This document shows, piece by piece, positions 1-7,044 of a stretch of 21,594 nucleotides of DNA. Where the stretch lies: assembly GCA_035405645.1 (NCBI GenBank), contig DAONJL010000044.1:1-21594 (forward strand). Direction: 5' to 3'. The first letter of the stretch is position 1, and each line of letters starts with the position of its first letter. Under the pieces are notes generated by a model. The model worked only from the letters and a program-made list of their open reading frames with translations. It was not told where the DNA came from and searched no databases. Position numbers and translations under genes: made by a program. The DNA comes from DAONJL01 sp035405645 [NCBI: bacterium] (GTDB lineage: Bacteria > JAGOBX01 > DAONJL01).

Positions 1-98
1 CGCTTTTCTTTTCATTATTTCTTTTATTTGTTTTAATTTCTTTTTACTTATTATTAGTAATGCTGCAAAGGGGTATACCATGTCTGGGATATTTTCTG
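1..98 (+). repeat. Dispersed intergenic repeat, copy A
   Basis: Bases 14-98 match 6007-6091 without gaps, with 3 mismatches in 85 (at 56, 68 and 85). Bases 45-98 match the reverse complement of 21541-21594 with 1 mismatch in 54. The left half (14-55) is pyrimidine-rich and identical to copy B. The right half holds a conserved core, AGGGGTATACCATGTC, which contains the 8-base palindrome GGTATACC at 72-79, and ends in GGGATATTTTCTG. Similarity fades before base 14, but the window edge may hide the true end. The copy lies directly upstream of the exporter operon and in the same orientation. It contains no transposase gene. Its function is unknown. Confidence 0.9.
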
Positions 99-116
99 AG
101 TATAGAATGAAAAATA

Positions 117-145
117 TTGACTAATAACTATTATTTTAATAATAT
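117..145 (+). promoter_or_regulatory. Predicted sigma-70-type promoter of the ABC exporter operon
   Basis: A -35 box TTGACT (117-122) and a -10 box TAATAT (140-145) are separated by 17 bases. The expected start of transcription, about 7 bases past the -10, falls at the ATG at 153, so the message would be leaderless. The -35 box begins 18 bases after the end of repeat copy A. A longer reading frame could start at the TTG at 117, but that TTG is the beginning of the -35 box and has no ribosome binding site. Confidence 0.55.
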
Positions 146-152
146 TAAAATA

Positions 153-839
153 ATGTCATTAGTAAAATTAGAAAACATCAAAAAAGAATATGAGATTGGA
201 AAAGTAAAAATACCAGTTTTAAATAATTTTAATCTTGAAATAAATAGTGGTGAAATGCTCGCTCTTGCAGGACCATCAGGTTCAGGCAAAACTACAATAT
301 TAAATCTTATTGGATGTATTGATACACCAACATCAGGTAATATTTATATTAATAATAGATTGTGTTCAAGATTAAATGAGAAAGAATTAACTGATTTACG
401 AAATTATGAGATTGGTTTTATTTTTCAGTATTTTAATTTAATTCCAGTTTTAACAGTTTTTGAAAATGTCGAACTCGTTTTAATAATGCAAAGTGAATTA
501 AATAAAAAAGAGAGAAAAGAAAAAGTAGAAAAAGTATTAAAAGAAGTAGGTTTAAATGATTTACAAAATAGAAAACCAGCATTTCTTTCTGGTGGTCAGC
601 AACAAAGAGTTGCGATAGCAAGAGCACTTGTTAAAAATCCAAAATTTGTTCTTGCAGATGAACCAACAGCAAATCTTGATTCAAAAACAGGTGAAGAAAT
701 TTTAAAATTAATAAAAAGGTTAAATGAAGAAAAGAGAATAACATTTATATTTTCGACACACGATAAAATGGTAATGCAATTTGCAAAAAGATTAGTGCAA
801 TTACAGGATGGCAGAATAATTGAAGATGAGAAAAAATAG
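153..839 (+). CDS. ABC exporter ATP-binding protein, LolD/MacB type
   Basis: This is a cytoplasmic ATPase that powers the two FtsX-like permeases encoded next to it. The 228 residues carry a full nucleotide-binding domain: Walker A GPSGSGKTT (40-48), signature LSGGQQQR (145-152), Walker B VLADEP (166-171) and the H-loop STHD (201-204). In this family such ATPases drive extraction of lipoproteins from the inner membrane (LolD) or export of peptides and macrolides (MacB). The sequence alone does not choose between these. I took ATG 153 as the start because it gives the usual family length and because the upstream in-frame TTG at 117 lies in the predicted -35 box. There is no Shine-Dalgarno site before the ATG. 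The end overlaps the first permease gene by 14 bases. Confidence 0.93.
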   Translation: MSLVKLENIKKEYEIGKVKIPVLNNFNLEINSGEMLALAGPSGSGKTTILNLIGCIDTPTSGNIYINNRLCSRLNEKELTDLRNYEIGFIFQYFNLIPVLTVFENVELVLIMQSELNKKERKEKVEKVLKEVGLNDLQNRKPAFLSGGQQQRVAIARALVKNPKFVLADEPTANLDSKTGEEILKLIKRLNEEKRITFIFSTHDKMVMQFAKRLVQLQDGRIIEDEKK

Positions 840-2076
840 AATATATATAAGTTTAATTTTACTCTCTTTAAAAAATGTATTTAGAAATTTCAAAAGAAGT
901 ACACTAACATTTTTATGTATTTCTATTGGTATGTCTGCTTTTTTAATTGTTACTGGTTTAATATATGGTATTGAAACTCAATCAATAAAAAATTATATTG
1001 AAACAAGAGTAGCGCATATAAAAATATATAAACAGGGTTATTTTGAAGATATAAGTATTTTACCATTAGATAAAACACTTAATTACAATTCTTCTGAATT
1101 ACAAAAATTAAAAAATAATAATTATAATTTTTGTTTGCGAATTCTTTTTTCTGCTAATTTAATCATTGGCGAATATGAATTACCCTGTATTGCAGCAGGG
1201 ATTGATTTTAATAATGATAAAAAAATTTTTAAAATTATAAATTCAATCATTACAAAAAATTTTGATAATAAAGATGGTTATAAAAAAATTTATATTGGAA
1301 TTGATATAGCAAATTTATTTAAATTAAAAATTGGCGATATTATAACAATAACAAGCCGCACAAAATATGGGACAATAAATGCAGATGATTTTATTATTGC
1401 TGGTTTTGTTAATACAGGTAATCCAGAAATAGATAATTTTTATTTGTTCATTAATATAAATGAAGCGCGTGTTTTTTTAGATTTAGCAAATGATGAAGTA
1501 ACTGAAATATCTATGATTGTTGATGATTATTCAATTGAAAAAATTGAAAAAGTAAAAAAGGATTTAAGAAATATTTTAGGTAATAATTACAGAATAAATG
1601 GATGGTATGATGAGATAAAAGATGTATTAAATTTTTTTGAATTCAGGCGCAGAGCAAGATTATTAATTTCAATGTTATTACTTATACTTGCTTCAGTAGG
1701 TGTAATAAATACAATGCTTATGTCTGTTTTCGAACGAATGCAGGAAATAGGAACATTAATGGCACTTGGTATGTCTAAAAAAAAGATAATTTTTCTTTTT
1801 ATTAGTGAAGGTGCAATTATTGGTTTGTTAGGCGGTTTTTTTGGCGCTATTATTGGTGGAATTATTGTATGGTATTTTAAAAAATATGGTATTGATATTT
1901 CTTCATTAACTGGCTTTAATATAAATGTGCCAATCAAAACTTATATTTATGCTTATTTACCAATACGATATTATTTTTTATCAATTTTATATGGTTTAGT
2001 TTTATCAATGTTTGTTAGTTTTTTTCCTGCTTTTCGTGCAAGTAAATTTAATCCATCAGAAATTTTAAGAAAATGA
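826..2076 (+). CDS. FtsX-like ABC permease, first subunit (LolC/LolE or MacB-like)
   Basis: This 416-residue inner-membrane subunit probably works with the ATPase just upstream and a second permease just downstream. The architecture is the standard one for the family: a transmembrane helix near 27-49, a large extracytoplasmic domain (about 50-270, MacB periplasmic-core-like), then three helices near 276-300, 320-350 and 381-403. The C-terminal half shows the typical pattern ERMQEIGTLMALGMSKK followed by a glycine-rich helix, the FtsX domain. ATG 826 was chosen; a TTG lies two codons upstream. The gene overlaps the ATPase by 14 bases and the next permease by 4 (ATGA), so translation is probably coupled. 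The substrate is unknown. Confidence 0.9.
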   Translation: MRKNRIYISLILLSLKNVFRNFKRSTLTFLCISIGMSAFLIVTGLIYGIETQSIKNYIETRVAHIKIYKQGYFEDISILPLDKTLNYNSSELQKLKNNNYNFCLRILFSANLIIGEYELPCIAAGIDFNNDKKIFKIINSIITKNFDNKDGYKKIYIGIDIANLFKLKIGDIITITSRTKYGTINADDFIIAGFVNTGNPEIDNFYLFININEARVFLDLANDEVTEISMIVDDYSIEKIEKVKKDLRNILGNNYRINGWYDEIKDVLNFFEFRRRARLLISMLLLILASVGVINTMLMSVFERMQEIGTLMALGMSKKKIIFLFISEGAIIGLLGGFFGAIIGGIIVWYFKKYGIDISSLTGFNINVPIKTYIYAYLPIRYYFLSILYGLVLSMFVSFFPAFRASKFNPSEILRK

Positions 2077-3323
2077 TTTTAAATTTAAAAATAATATTTA
2101 CTTTATCATTAAGAAATTTGACAAGAAATAAAAAAAGAACACTATTAACAATTATAAGTGTTTTAATGGCAATAACTATTTTGATTGTTGCAGATACTTA
2201 TTTATCAGGTTTATTAAACAGTATAATAAATGATACAATAAAATTAAGTGGACATTTTAAAATTCAAAAAAAAGAATATTTATTAAAATCACGAGTTTTA
2301 CCATTAAATATATTTTTGGAGAATAGTGATGAAATAATAAAAAGATTGCAAGAAGAAGAAATGATTGAAACAGCAAATAAAAGAATTAGATTTTCAGCCT
2401 TGCTTGATTGTAATGGAGTAAATACAGGTGGAATGGGAATAGCAATTGAAGCAGAAAAAGAAAAAAAATATTTACAAATAGAAAATTCACTTTTAGAAGG
2501 TAAATATTTTACAAATACATTTACGAAAAAAAATGAAATAATATTAGGTAAAAACATAGCAAATAATTTAAAAGCAAAAATCGGCGATATAGTGACATTA
2601 TTAAGCAAAGATACTTATGGTTCTCTTGCAGTAAAAAATTTTGAAATAATAGGAATATTTGATTTTGGTTCTGAACAATTAAATAAATTATTTTTTATAG
2701 CAATAGAGAAAGCAAATGAAATACTTGAAATGCGAAATAATGTTCCAGAAATAGTTCTGTTTTTAAAAGATATTAATAATGCAGAAAAAATAATAAGTAA
2801 TTTAAAAAACAAAAAAATATTTGATGAAACAATAAGTATTGAATACTACCTTGAATCAGGAATATTAAAAGTATTAAGTCCTTTGCTTAAAATTATTATA
2901 AAAATAATATTTGGATTTTTTATATCAATAGCAATATTAATAATTTCAAATACAATGTTTATGTCAATATTAGAAAGAATAAAAGAAATAGGAGTATTGC
3001 GAGCACTTGGAATGAGTAAAGAATCATTATTATTAATTTTTTTATTTGAAGGAATAATAATTGGTCTAATTGGTTCATTTATTGGTTCTCTAATTGGCAG
3101 TATTTTATCTTTAGTAATAGAGAAATATGGAATAAATTTTGGAGCATTAGTAAAAGGATTTCCATTACCAATAAAAACAATAATATATGGTGAGTTTAAA
3201 CCAATGATAATTATCTGGTCAATAATTTCTGGAATAATAGTAAGTATAATATCAGGATTTATACCAGCATATAAAGGAGCGAATTTAAAAATAGTTGATG
3301 CAATAAGAGAGATAAAAAAGTAA
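2073..3323 (+). CDS. FtsX-like ABC permease, second subunit (LolC/LolE or MacB-like)
   Basis: This is a 416-residue paralogue of the preceding permease with the same layout: a helix near 24-46, an extracytoplasmic domain, and three C-terminal helices near 270-300, 317-348 and 377-400. It shares LERIKEIGVLRALGMSKES and a following EKYGI segment with its neighbour (ERMQEIGTLMALGMSKK and KKYGI), so the pair probably arose by tandem duplication. One ATPase with two different FtsX-type permeases matches the LolCDE arrangement, where the permeases form a heterodimer. Without a known substrate the name remains an inference. The start ATG overlaps the previous stop. The gene is convergent with the UbiB-like gene, with only 15 bases between the stops and no clear terminator. 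Confidence 0.9.
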   Translation: MILNLKIIFTLSLRNLTRNKKRTLLTIISVLMAITILIVADTYLSGLLNSIINDTIKLSGHFKIQKKEYLLKSRVLPLNIFLENSDEIIKRLQEEEMIETANKRIRFSALLDCNGVNTGGMGIAIEAEKEKKYLQIENSLLEGKYFTNTFTKKNEIILGKNIANNLKAKIGDIVTLLSKDTYGSLAVKNFEIIGIFDFGSEQLNKLFFIAIEKANEILEMRNNVPEIVLFLKDINNAEKIISNLKNKKIFDETISIEYYLESGILKVLSPLLKIIIKIIFGFFISIAILIISNTMFMSILERIKEIGVLRALGMSKESLLLIFLFEGIIIGLIGSFIGSLIGSILSLVIEKYGINFGALVKGFPLPIKTIIYGEFKPMIIIWSIISGIIVSIISGFIPAYKGANLKIVDAIREIKK

Positions 3324-3338
3324 TTTAATTTTGATGTT

Positions 3339-5009
3339 TTAAGATTTAAAAGAATTATATAAGACTTTTATTGATAATATTATTGTAATAACAAATCCAA
3401 TAATAGCAGGAATTAATAAATGAGGAATATTTTTTGTCATAGCAATCATTAAAATAAAAGAAGAACTAATCATTAAAGCACCAGCAATAATTGCGACAGC
3501 CAACAAAGCAGCAGAAAAATTTATGTTTTTTTCTAATCTTTCTAATCCTTTATGTTCGAATTCAATTTGTAATTTTCCAGATTTTATTTTATTAATAATA
3601 TTTTTCAAATCATACGGAATTTGTTCTAATATTAAAATTAGTAACATTGTTAATTTTCTAAATTTTTTAAATTGATTAGTTAGAGAATATTCAGACCGTA
3701 TTATTTTTTTTAAAAGAGGTTTTAATTGTAAAAGTAAATTAAAATCAGGAGAAATTTTTTTTTCAACACCATCTAAAATAGTTAATGCACGAAAAAGTAA
3801 TAAAAAATCACGGGGTATTTTTATGTTGTAAATTTGAATTATTTTTATGAATGATTTAAAAACATTATTTATTTTTATTTTTTCCAAAGGTAAAGTTAAA
3901 TATTCATCAATAATTTTATAAATATCACTTTTTAATTGAGATTCATTTATATCAGATTGAATACATTTATTTTCTTGTAATAAGAAGTAAATTTGTTCAA
4001 TATCTTTTTCTAAAACAGCAATAATAAATTGAAATAAAAATTCACGATATTCAGGTGATAATCTACCAATCATACCAAAATCTAAAAATGCAAGTTTATT
4101 ATCTTTTGTGATCATTATATTACCTGGATGCGGGTCAGCATGAAAAAAACCATCAATGAAAATTTGTTGGATAATTGCATCAGTTCCAATATTTAGACAT
4201 TTATTTATATTAATATTATTTTGCTGAATATTTATAATATCAGTAAGTTTTATTCCATCTATTTTTTCCATAACAATAATTGAATTTGAACATAATTCAT
4301 CATATACTTTTGGAATTAAAATTCCTTTATTTTGAGCAAAATTAGTTTTAAATCGTTGAATATAATTTATTTCATTTTCAAGATTTAATTCAGCATTTAT
4401 TGTTTCAATAAAAGTATCAATAATTTCATCATAATCAATACCTAATTCAGGCATATAATTTTTGAATAGTAGCAATAAAAATTTTAAAACTTCACAATCA
4501 GTATTGATAATATCATCAATAAAAGGTTTTTTAATTTTCAAAATTACTTCTGTATTATCATATAAAATTGCATTATAAACCTGACAAATAGAGGCAGAGG
4601 CAATTGGTGTAGTATTTATTTCTTTAAAAATTTTCTCTAAATCAAGATAATTCTGTTTTAAAATTTTTTCTATTTCTTCATAGGGAATAGGTTCAACATT
4701 ATCCTGTAATTTCGATAATTCTTCAATATATTCTAATGGTAATAAATCGTATCGAGTAGATAAAATTTGACCAAATTTAATATAAGTAGGACCTAATTCT
4801 TCAAATGTTTTTCGAAGCGAAGCAGGAAAAGAAAGAATTTTTTTTTCACTACTTTTTTTTGTTGATTTTATTTTTATGAATGGTAATTTAAATAAATTTA
4901 ATTTTTGAACTAAAAAGCCCCAACCATTTTTTATTAGTATACTTACTATTTGATTTAAGCGAATAATTACTTTGTATTTTAGTTGTAAATTTGAAAAGGG
5001 ATTTTTCAT
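3339..5009 (-). CDS. UbiB/AarF/ABC1 family kinase-like protein
   Basis: This 556-residue member of the atypical kinase family UbiB/ADCK has the family hallmarks. They are the KxGQ motif as KFGQ (78-81), the alanine/serine nucleotide loop ASASICQVY (about 137-145), a lysine in VILKIKK (158), the catalytic stretch HADPHPGN (290-297) and the metal-binding DFG (310-312). Two hydrophobic helices close the protein (about 497-550), as in the membrane-anchored members. Proteins of this family support ubiquinone or other isoprenoid-lipid metabolism through ATPase or lipid-handling activity. The exact client here is unknown, and no quinone biosynthesis gene lies in the window. The ATG overlaps the stop of the upstream phasin-like gene by 4 bases, so the two form an operon. 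Confidence 0.9.
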   Translation of the reverse strand: MKNPFSNLQLKYKVIIRLNQIVSILIKNGWGFLVQKLNLFKLPFIKIKSTKKSSEKKILSFPASLRKTFEELGPTYIKFGQILSTRYDLLPLEYIEELSKLQDNVEPIPYEEIEKILKQNYLDLEKIFKEINTTPIASASICQVYNAILYDNTEVILKIKKPFIDDIINTDCEVLKFLLLLFKNYMPELGIDYDEIIDTFIETINAELNLENEINYIQRFKTNFAQNKGILIPKVYDELCSNSIIVMEKIDGIKLTDIINIQQNNININKCLNIGTDAIIQQIFIDGFFHADPHPGNIMITKDNKLAFLDFGMIGRLSPEYREFLFQFIIAVLEKDIEQIYFLLQENKCIQSDINESQLKSDIYKIIDEYLTLPLEKIKINNVFKSFIKIIQIYNIKIPRDFLLLFRALTILDGVEKKISPDFNLLLQLKPLLKKIIRSEYSLTNQFKKFRKLTMLLILILEQIPYDLKNIINKIKSGKLQIEFEHKGLERLEKNINFSAALLAVAIIAGALMISSSFILMIAMTKNIPHLLIPAIIGFVITIILSIKVLYNSFKS

Positions 5010-5290
5010 TTAATCTTTTTTTCAAGGTTTTCAATTTTCTCAATTAAAACCTGTAAATCATTTTTTGTTACAATATTTAGTTTTTCAAATACCTTTTGAA
5101 TATTTTTTTCAATATTTTTTTCTATTTCTTCTGTTTCAACACTTATTTTCTCTTTTAATTTTTTATAAATTTTCTCGCCTTCTTCTTTTGTCATTTCACC
5201 AGAAGAAATTAAATCATCAATTGAAGTTTTAATTTTTTTAGATAATAATGAAGTTAAACCTATGGTACTAAAAATTATATCTTTTAACAT
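5006..5290 (-). CDS. Phasin-like small coiled-coil protein
   Basis: This is a 94-residue, highly charged helical protein. A short hydrophobic N-terminus (about 1-17) is followed by long heptad-like stretches rich in Glu, Lys and Ile, including EEIEKNIEKNIQKVFEKL and a C-terminal IEKIENLEKKIK. The pattern is that of the phasin / polyhydroxyalkanoate granule-associated-like family, members of which are often encoded next to UbiB-type kinases. A role in granules is not implied, because no PHA synthase is seen. I chose ATG 5290; the site AGAAGGTGG lies just upstream at suitable spacing. Two in-frame GTG codons at 5299 and 5296 fall within or beside that site and are less likely. It has its own promoter and overlaps the UbiB-like gene by 4 bases. 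Confidence 0.7.
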   Translation of the reverse strand: MLKDIIFSTIGLTSLLSKKIKTSIDDLISSGEMTKEEGEKIYKKLKEKISVETEEIEKNIEKNIQKVFEKLNIVTKNDLQVLIEKIENLEKKIK

Positions 5291-5321
5291 TTTCACCACC
5301 TTCTTTTAAATATTTTTTTAT

Positions 5322-5350
5322 ATAATAAAAATCAATGATTTAAATGTCAA
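5322..5350 (-). promoter_or_regulatory. Predicted promoter of the phasin-like/UbiB-like operon
   Basis: On the minus strand TTGACA (5350-5345) is followed after 17 bases by TATTAT (5327-5322). The predicted transcript would start near 5315 and give a short leader of about 25 bases that includes the Shine-Dalgarno site of the phasin-like gene. Confidence 0.65.
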
Positions 5351-5423
5351 ATAAAAAAAAATAACTCAATTTTTACATTTTCTATTTTTTCATTATTATT
5401 TTGTAATGCCTCTCTATTATTAG

Positions 5424-5452
5424 TTGAAAAATAATATTACTAATATTATTAT
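5424..5452 (+). promoter_or_regulatory. Predicted promoter of mscL
   Basis: TTGAAA (5424-5429), a 17-base spacer and TATTAT (5447-5452) form a sigma-70-type promoter. It is divergent from the phasin-like promoter about 70 bases away. The leader would be about 45 bases long and carries AGGAG at 5491-5495, 10 bases before the mscL ATG. Confidence 0.55.
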
Positions 5453-5505
5453 AAAAAATAAAATAAAAAATTGATTTTACATATTTCAAAAGGAGAAGAA
5501 GAAAT

Positions 5506-5928
5506 ATGGGAATGCTAAAAGAGTTCAAAGAATTTGCTATGCGCGGTAATGTTGTGGATATGGCAGTTGGTATAATTATTGGTGCAGCATTTGGGAAAAT
5601 AGTATCATCATTAGTTAAAGACATAATTATGCCACCAATAGGTTTGCTGTTAGGTGGTGTTGATTTTTCAAATTTATCAATTACCTTAAAAGAAAAAACT
5701 GCCACTGCCGAAGCTGTGTCAATAAATTATGGGCTTTTCATTAACACAGTTATTGATTTTTTGATTATAGCATTTGCACTATTTATAATGATTAAACAAC
5801 TTAACAGGTTTAAAAAGAAAGAAGTTCCCGCACCTTCAGCAGAGCCAACAACAAAAGAATGTCCAAAATGTTTTTCAGTAATTTCAATTAAAGCAACTCG
5901 CTGTCCGCACTGCACATCGGAACTTTAA
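5506..5928 (+). CDS. mscL: Large-conductance mechanosensitive channel MscL
   Basis: MscL is a homopentameric inner-membrane channel that opens under membrane tension and releases solutes during hypo-osmotic shock. The 140 residues start with the amphipathic N-terminal helix [20 protein letters not shown], then the pore helix TM1 (about 15-45, glycine- and alanine-rich), a loop, and TM2 (about 74-100). The cytoplasmic tail contains CPKC and CPHC, a four-cysteine zinc-ribbon-like end that also occurs in MscL of other bacteria. A strong AGGAG site precedes the ATG. The gene stands alone, with a promoter and a short hairpin terminator. Two 60-base stretches counted by eye have 22 and 25 G or C, against about 13 in a comparable mfd stretch, so its base composition differs from its neighbours. 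Confidence 0.96.
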   Translation: MGMLKEFKEFAMRGNVVDMAVGIIIGAAFGKIVSSLVKDIIMPPIGLLLGGVDFSNLSITLKEKTATAEAVSINYGLFINTVIDFLIIAFALFIMIKQLNRFKKKEVPAPSAEPTTKECPKCFSVISIKATRCPHCTSEL

Positions 5929-5967
5929 TTGAAATTTAAATTCAGCAATACAATATATATATGAGAC

Positions 5968-5988
5968 TACTTTCAAAAGTATTTTTTT
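5968..5988 (+). terminator. Probable Rho-independent terminator after mscL
   Basis: A 5-base-pair stem TACTT/AAGTA (5968-5972 and 5977-5981) with a TCAA loop is directly followed by seven T residues (5982-5988). The stem is short and AT-rich, so the terminator would be weak. Its place, 40 bases after the mscL stop and before the repeat, fits. Confidence 0.45.
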
Positions 5989-6006
5989 TATTTCATCCTC
6001 GTTTTT

Positions 6007-6091
6007 ATTATTTCTTTTATTTGTTTTAATTTCTTTTTACTTATTATTCGTAATGCTGCAGAGGGGTATACCATGTCAGGGATATTTTCTG
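6007..6091 (+). repeat. Dispersed intergenic repeat, copy B (complete copy)
   Basis: This is the only copy with both ends inside the window. It matches copy A over 85 gap-free bases with 3 mismatches, and the part shared with copy C over 54 bases with 2 mismatches. It lies between the mscL terminator and the promoter of the DUF1385-prfA block, with the same orientation as that block. The flanks do not match those of the other copies. I saw no terminal inverted repeats or obvious target-site duplications. Confidence 0.9.
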
Positions 6092-6110
6092 TATACAACA
6101 ATAAATCTGA

Positions 6111-6138
6111 TTGACAAAAAAATTAAATATTATAAAAT
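6111..6138 (+). promoter_or_regulatory. Predicted promoter of the DUF1385-prfA gene block
   Basis: A perfect -35 box TTGACA (6111-6116) is followed by the AT-rich run TATAAAAT (6131-6138). The hexamer TAAAAT at 6133-6138 gives a 16-base spacer. The -35 begins 19 bases after the end of repeat copy B, nearly the same distance as at copy A (18 bases). A leader of about 25-30 bases with GGAG at 6160-6163 follows. Confidence 0.55.
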
Positions 6139-6171
6139 AAAAAGTTTTAAAAAAGAAAAGGAGCGAGTCAA

Positions 6172-7044
6172 TTGTTAAGAAAAGAAGATGAATTATTAAT
6201 TGGTGGACAGGCAGTAATAGAAGGCGTAATGATGCGGTCAAAGAATAAAGTTTGTATGGCAGTGAAGAGTGCAAATGGCGATATTATTATAGAAAAGGAA
6301 AATATAAATTCATTAACAGAAAAAAATAAGATTTTTGGATTGCCTTTTATTAGAGGAATTATTATTTTATTTGAGACATTATATTTAGGAATAAAATTGT
6401 TATATCATTCAGCAAATTATGCAGCAAAAACAGAAAAAGAAAAAATTAGTAAAAAAGAACTTATTGTTTCATTTATAATTTCTTTAATTATTGCTATTCT
6501 TGTTTTTGTTATGTTACCTTATTATATTACTGAATATTTAAAATTTAAGAATAATTTTTTATTTAATTTTATTGATGGAATAATTAAGATTATTTTCTTT
6601 GTTTTGTATGTAATCTTTATTTCTTTTTTTAAAGATGTTCGTAGAATATTTGAATTTCATGGAGCAGAACATAAAGTAGTAAATACATTTGAAAATAAAG
6701 AAAGTATAGAACTTCCAAATATTAAAAAATATTCAACATTTCATAAAAGATGTGGCACAAGTTTTATATTTTTTGTTTTACTTATTTCTATTTTTATTTT
6801 TGCTTTAATACCACCACAATCTTCAAAAATAATTAAAGTATTAATGCGAATAATTTTAATTCCTGTAATTGCTGGTATTTCTTATGAAGTATTAAAATTT
6901 ACAGCACGCTTAAAAATAAAATGGCTTTCAAATATATTAACATTACCAGGATTATTAATACAAAAAATTACAACAAAAGAACCGAATGAAGAACAAATAA
7001 ATATAGCGATAATAGCATTGAAAGGTTGTCTTGAAAATGATTGA
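6172..7044 (+). CDS. DUF1385 family membrane protein (YqhQ-like)
   Basis: This 290-residue integral membrane protein belongs to the DUF1385/YqhQ family, whose function is unsettled. Recognisable signatures are the N-terminal [14 protein letters not shown] (about 10-23) and the central [13 protein letters not shown] (about 162-174), whose His and Glu residues suggest metal binding. Hydrophobic segments lie near 100-127, 137-160, 198-217 and 225-245. The start is TTG 6172, supported by GGAG 8 bases upstream. The gene overlaps prfA by 8 bases. DUF1385 next to prfA is a recurring arrangement in Firmicutes, Thermotogae and related lineages, but the reason for the link is not known. Confidence 0.9.
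   Translation: MLRKEDELLIGGQAVIEGVMMRSKNKVCMAVKSANGDIIIEKENINSLTEKNKIFGLPFIRGIIILFETLYLGIKLLYHSANYAAKTEKEKISKKELIVSFIISLIIAILVFVMLPYYITEYLKFKNNFLFNFIDGIIKIIFFVLYVIFISFFKDVRRIFEFHGAEHKVVNTFENKESIELPNIKKYSTFHKRCGTSFIFFVLLISIFIFALIPPQSSKIIKVLMRIILIPVIAGISYEVLKFTARLKIKWLSNILTLPGLLIQKITTKEPNEEQINIAIIALKGCLEND

Noticed and set aside
1-98. Repeat copies as parts of a CRISPR array or as transposon ends
   Set aside because: The copies are 6-15 kb apart, have no spacers or cas genes, and show no terminal inverted repeats, target duplications or transposase.
117-152. Upstream in-frame TTG start for the exporter ATPase (240 residues)
   Set aside because: The TTG is the start of a good -35 box, no ribosome binding site precedes it, and the extra 12 residues do not fit the family.
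3338-3352. Possible terminator hairpin TTTTAA-GAT-TTAAAA between the convergent exporter and UbiB-like genes
   Set aside because: The stem is only A and T, the loop is 3 bases and no T-run follows, so it is not a credible intrinsic terminator.
5932-5950. Near-palindrome TGAAATTTAAATTCA after mscL
   Set aside because: It has one mismatched position, is made almost entirely of A and T, and occurs once; it is expected by chance in DNA of this composition.
6044-6274. 76-residue minus-strand open frame over repeat copy B and the DUF1385 start
   Set aside because: It covers the promoter and start of a well supported gene, has low-complexity Leu/Phe composition and no ribosome binding site.
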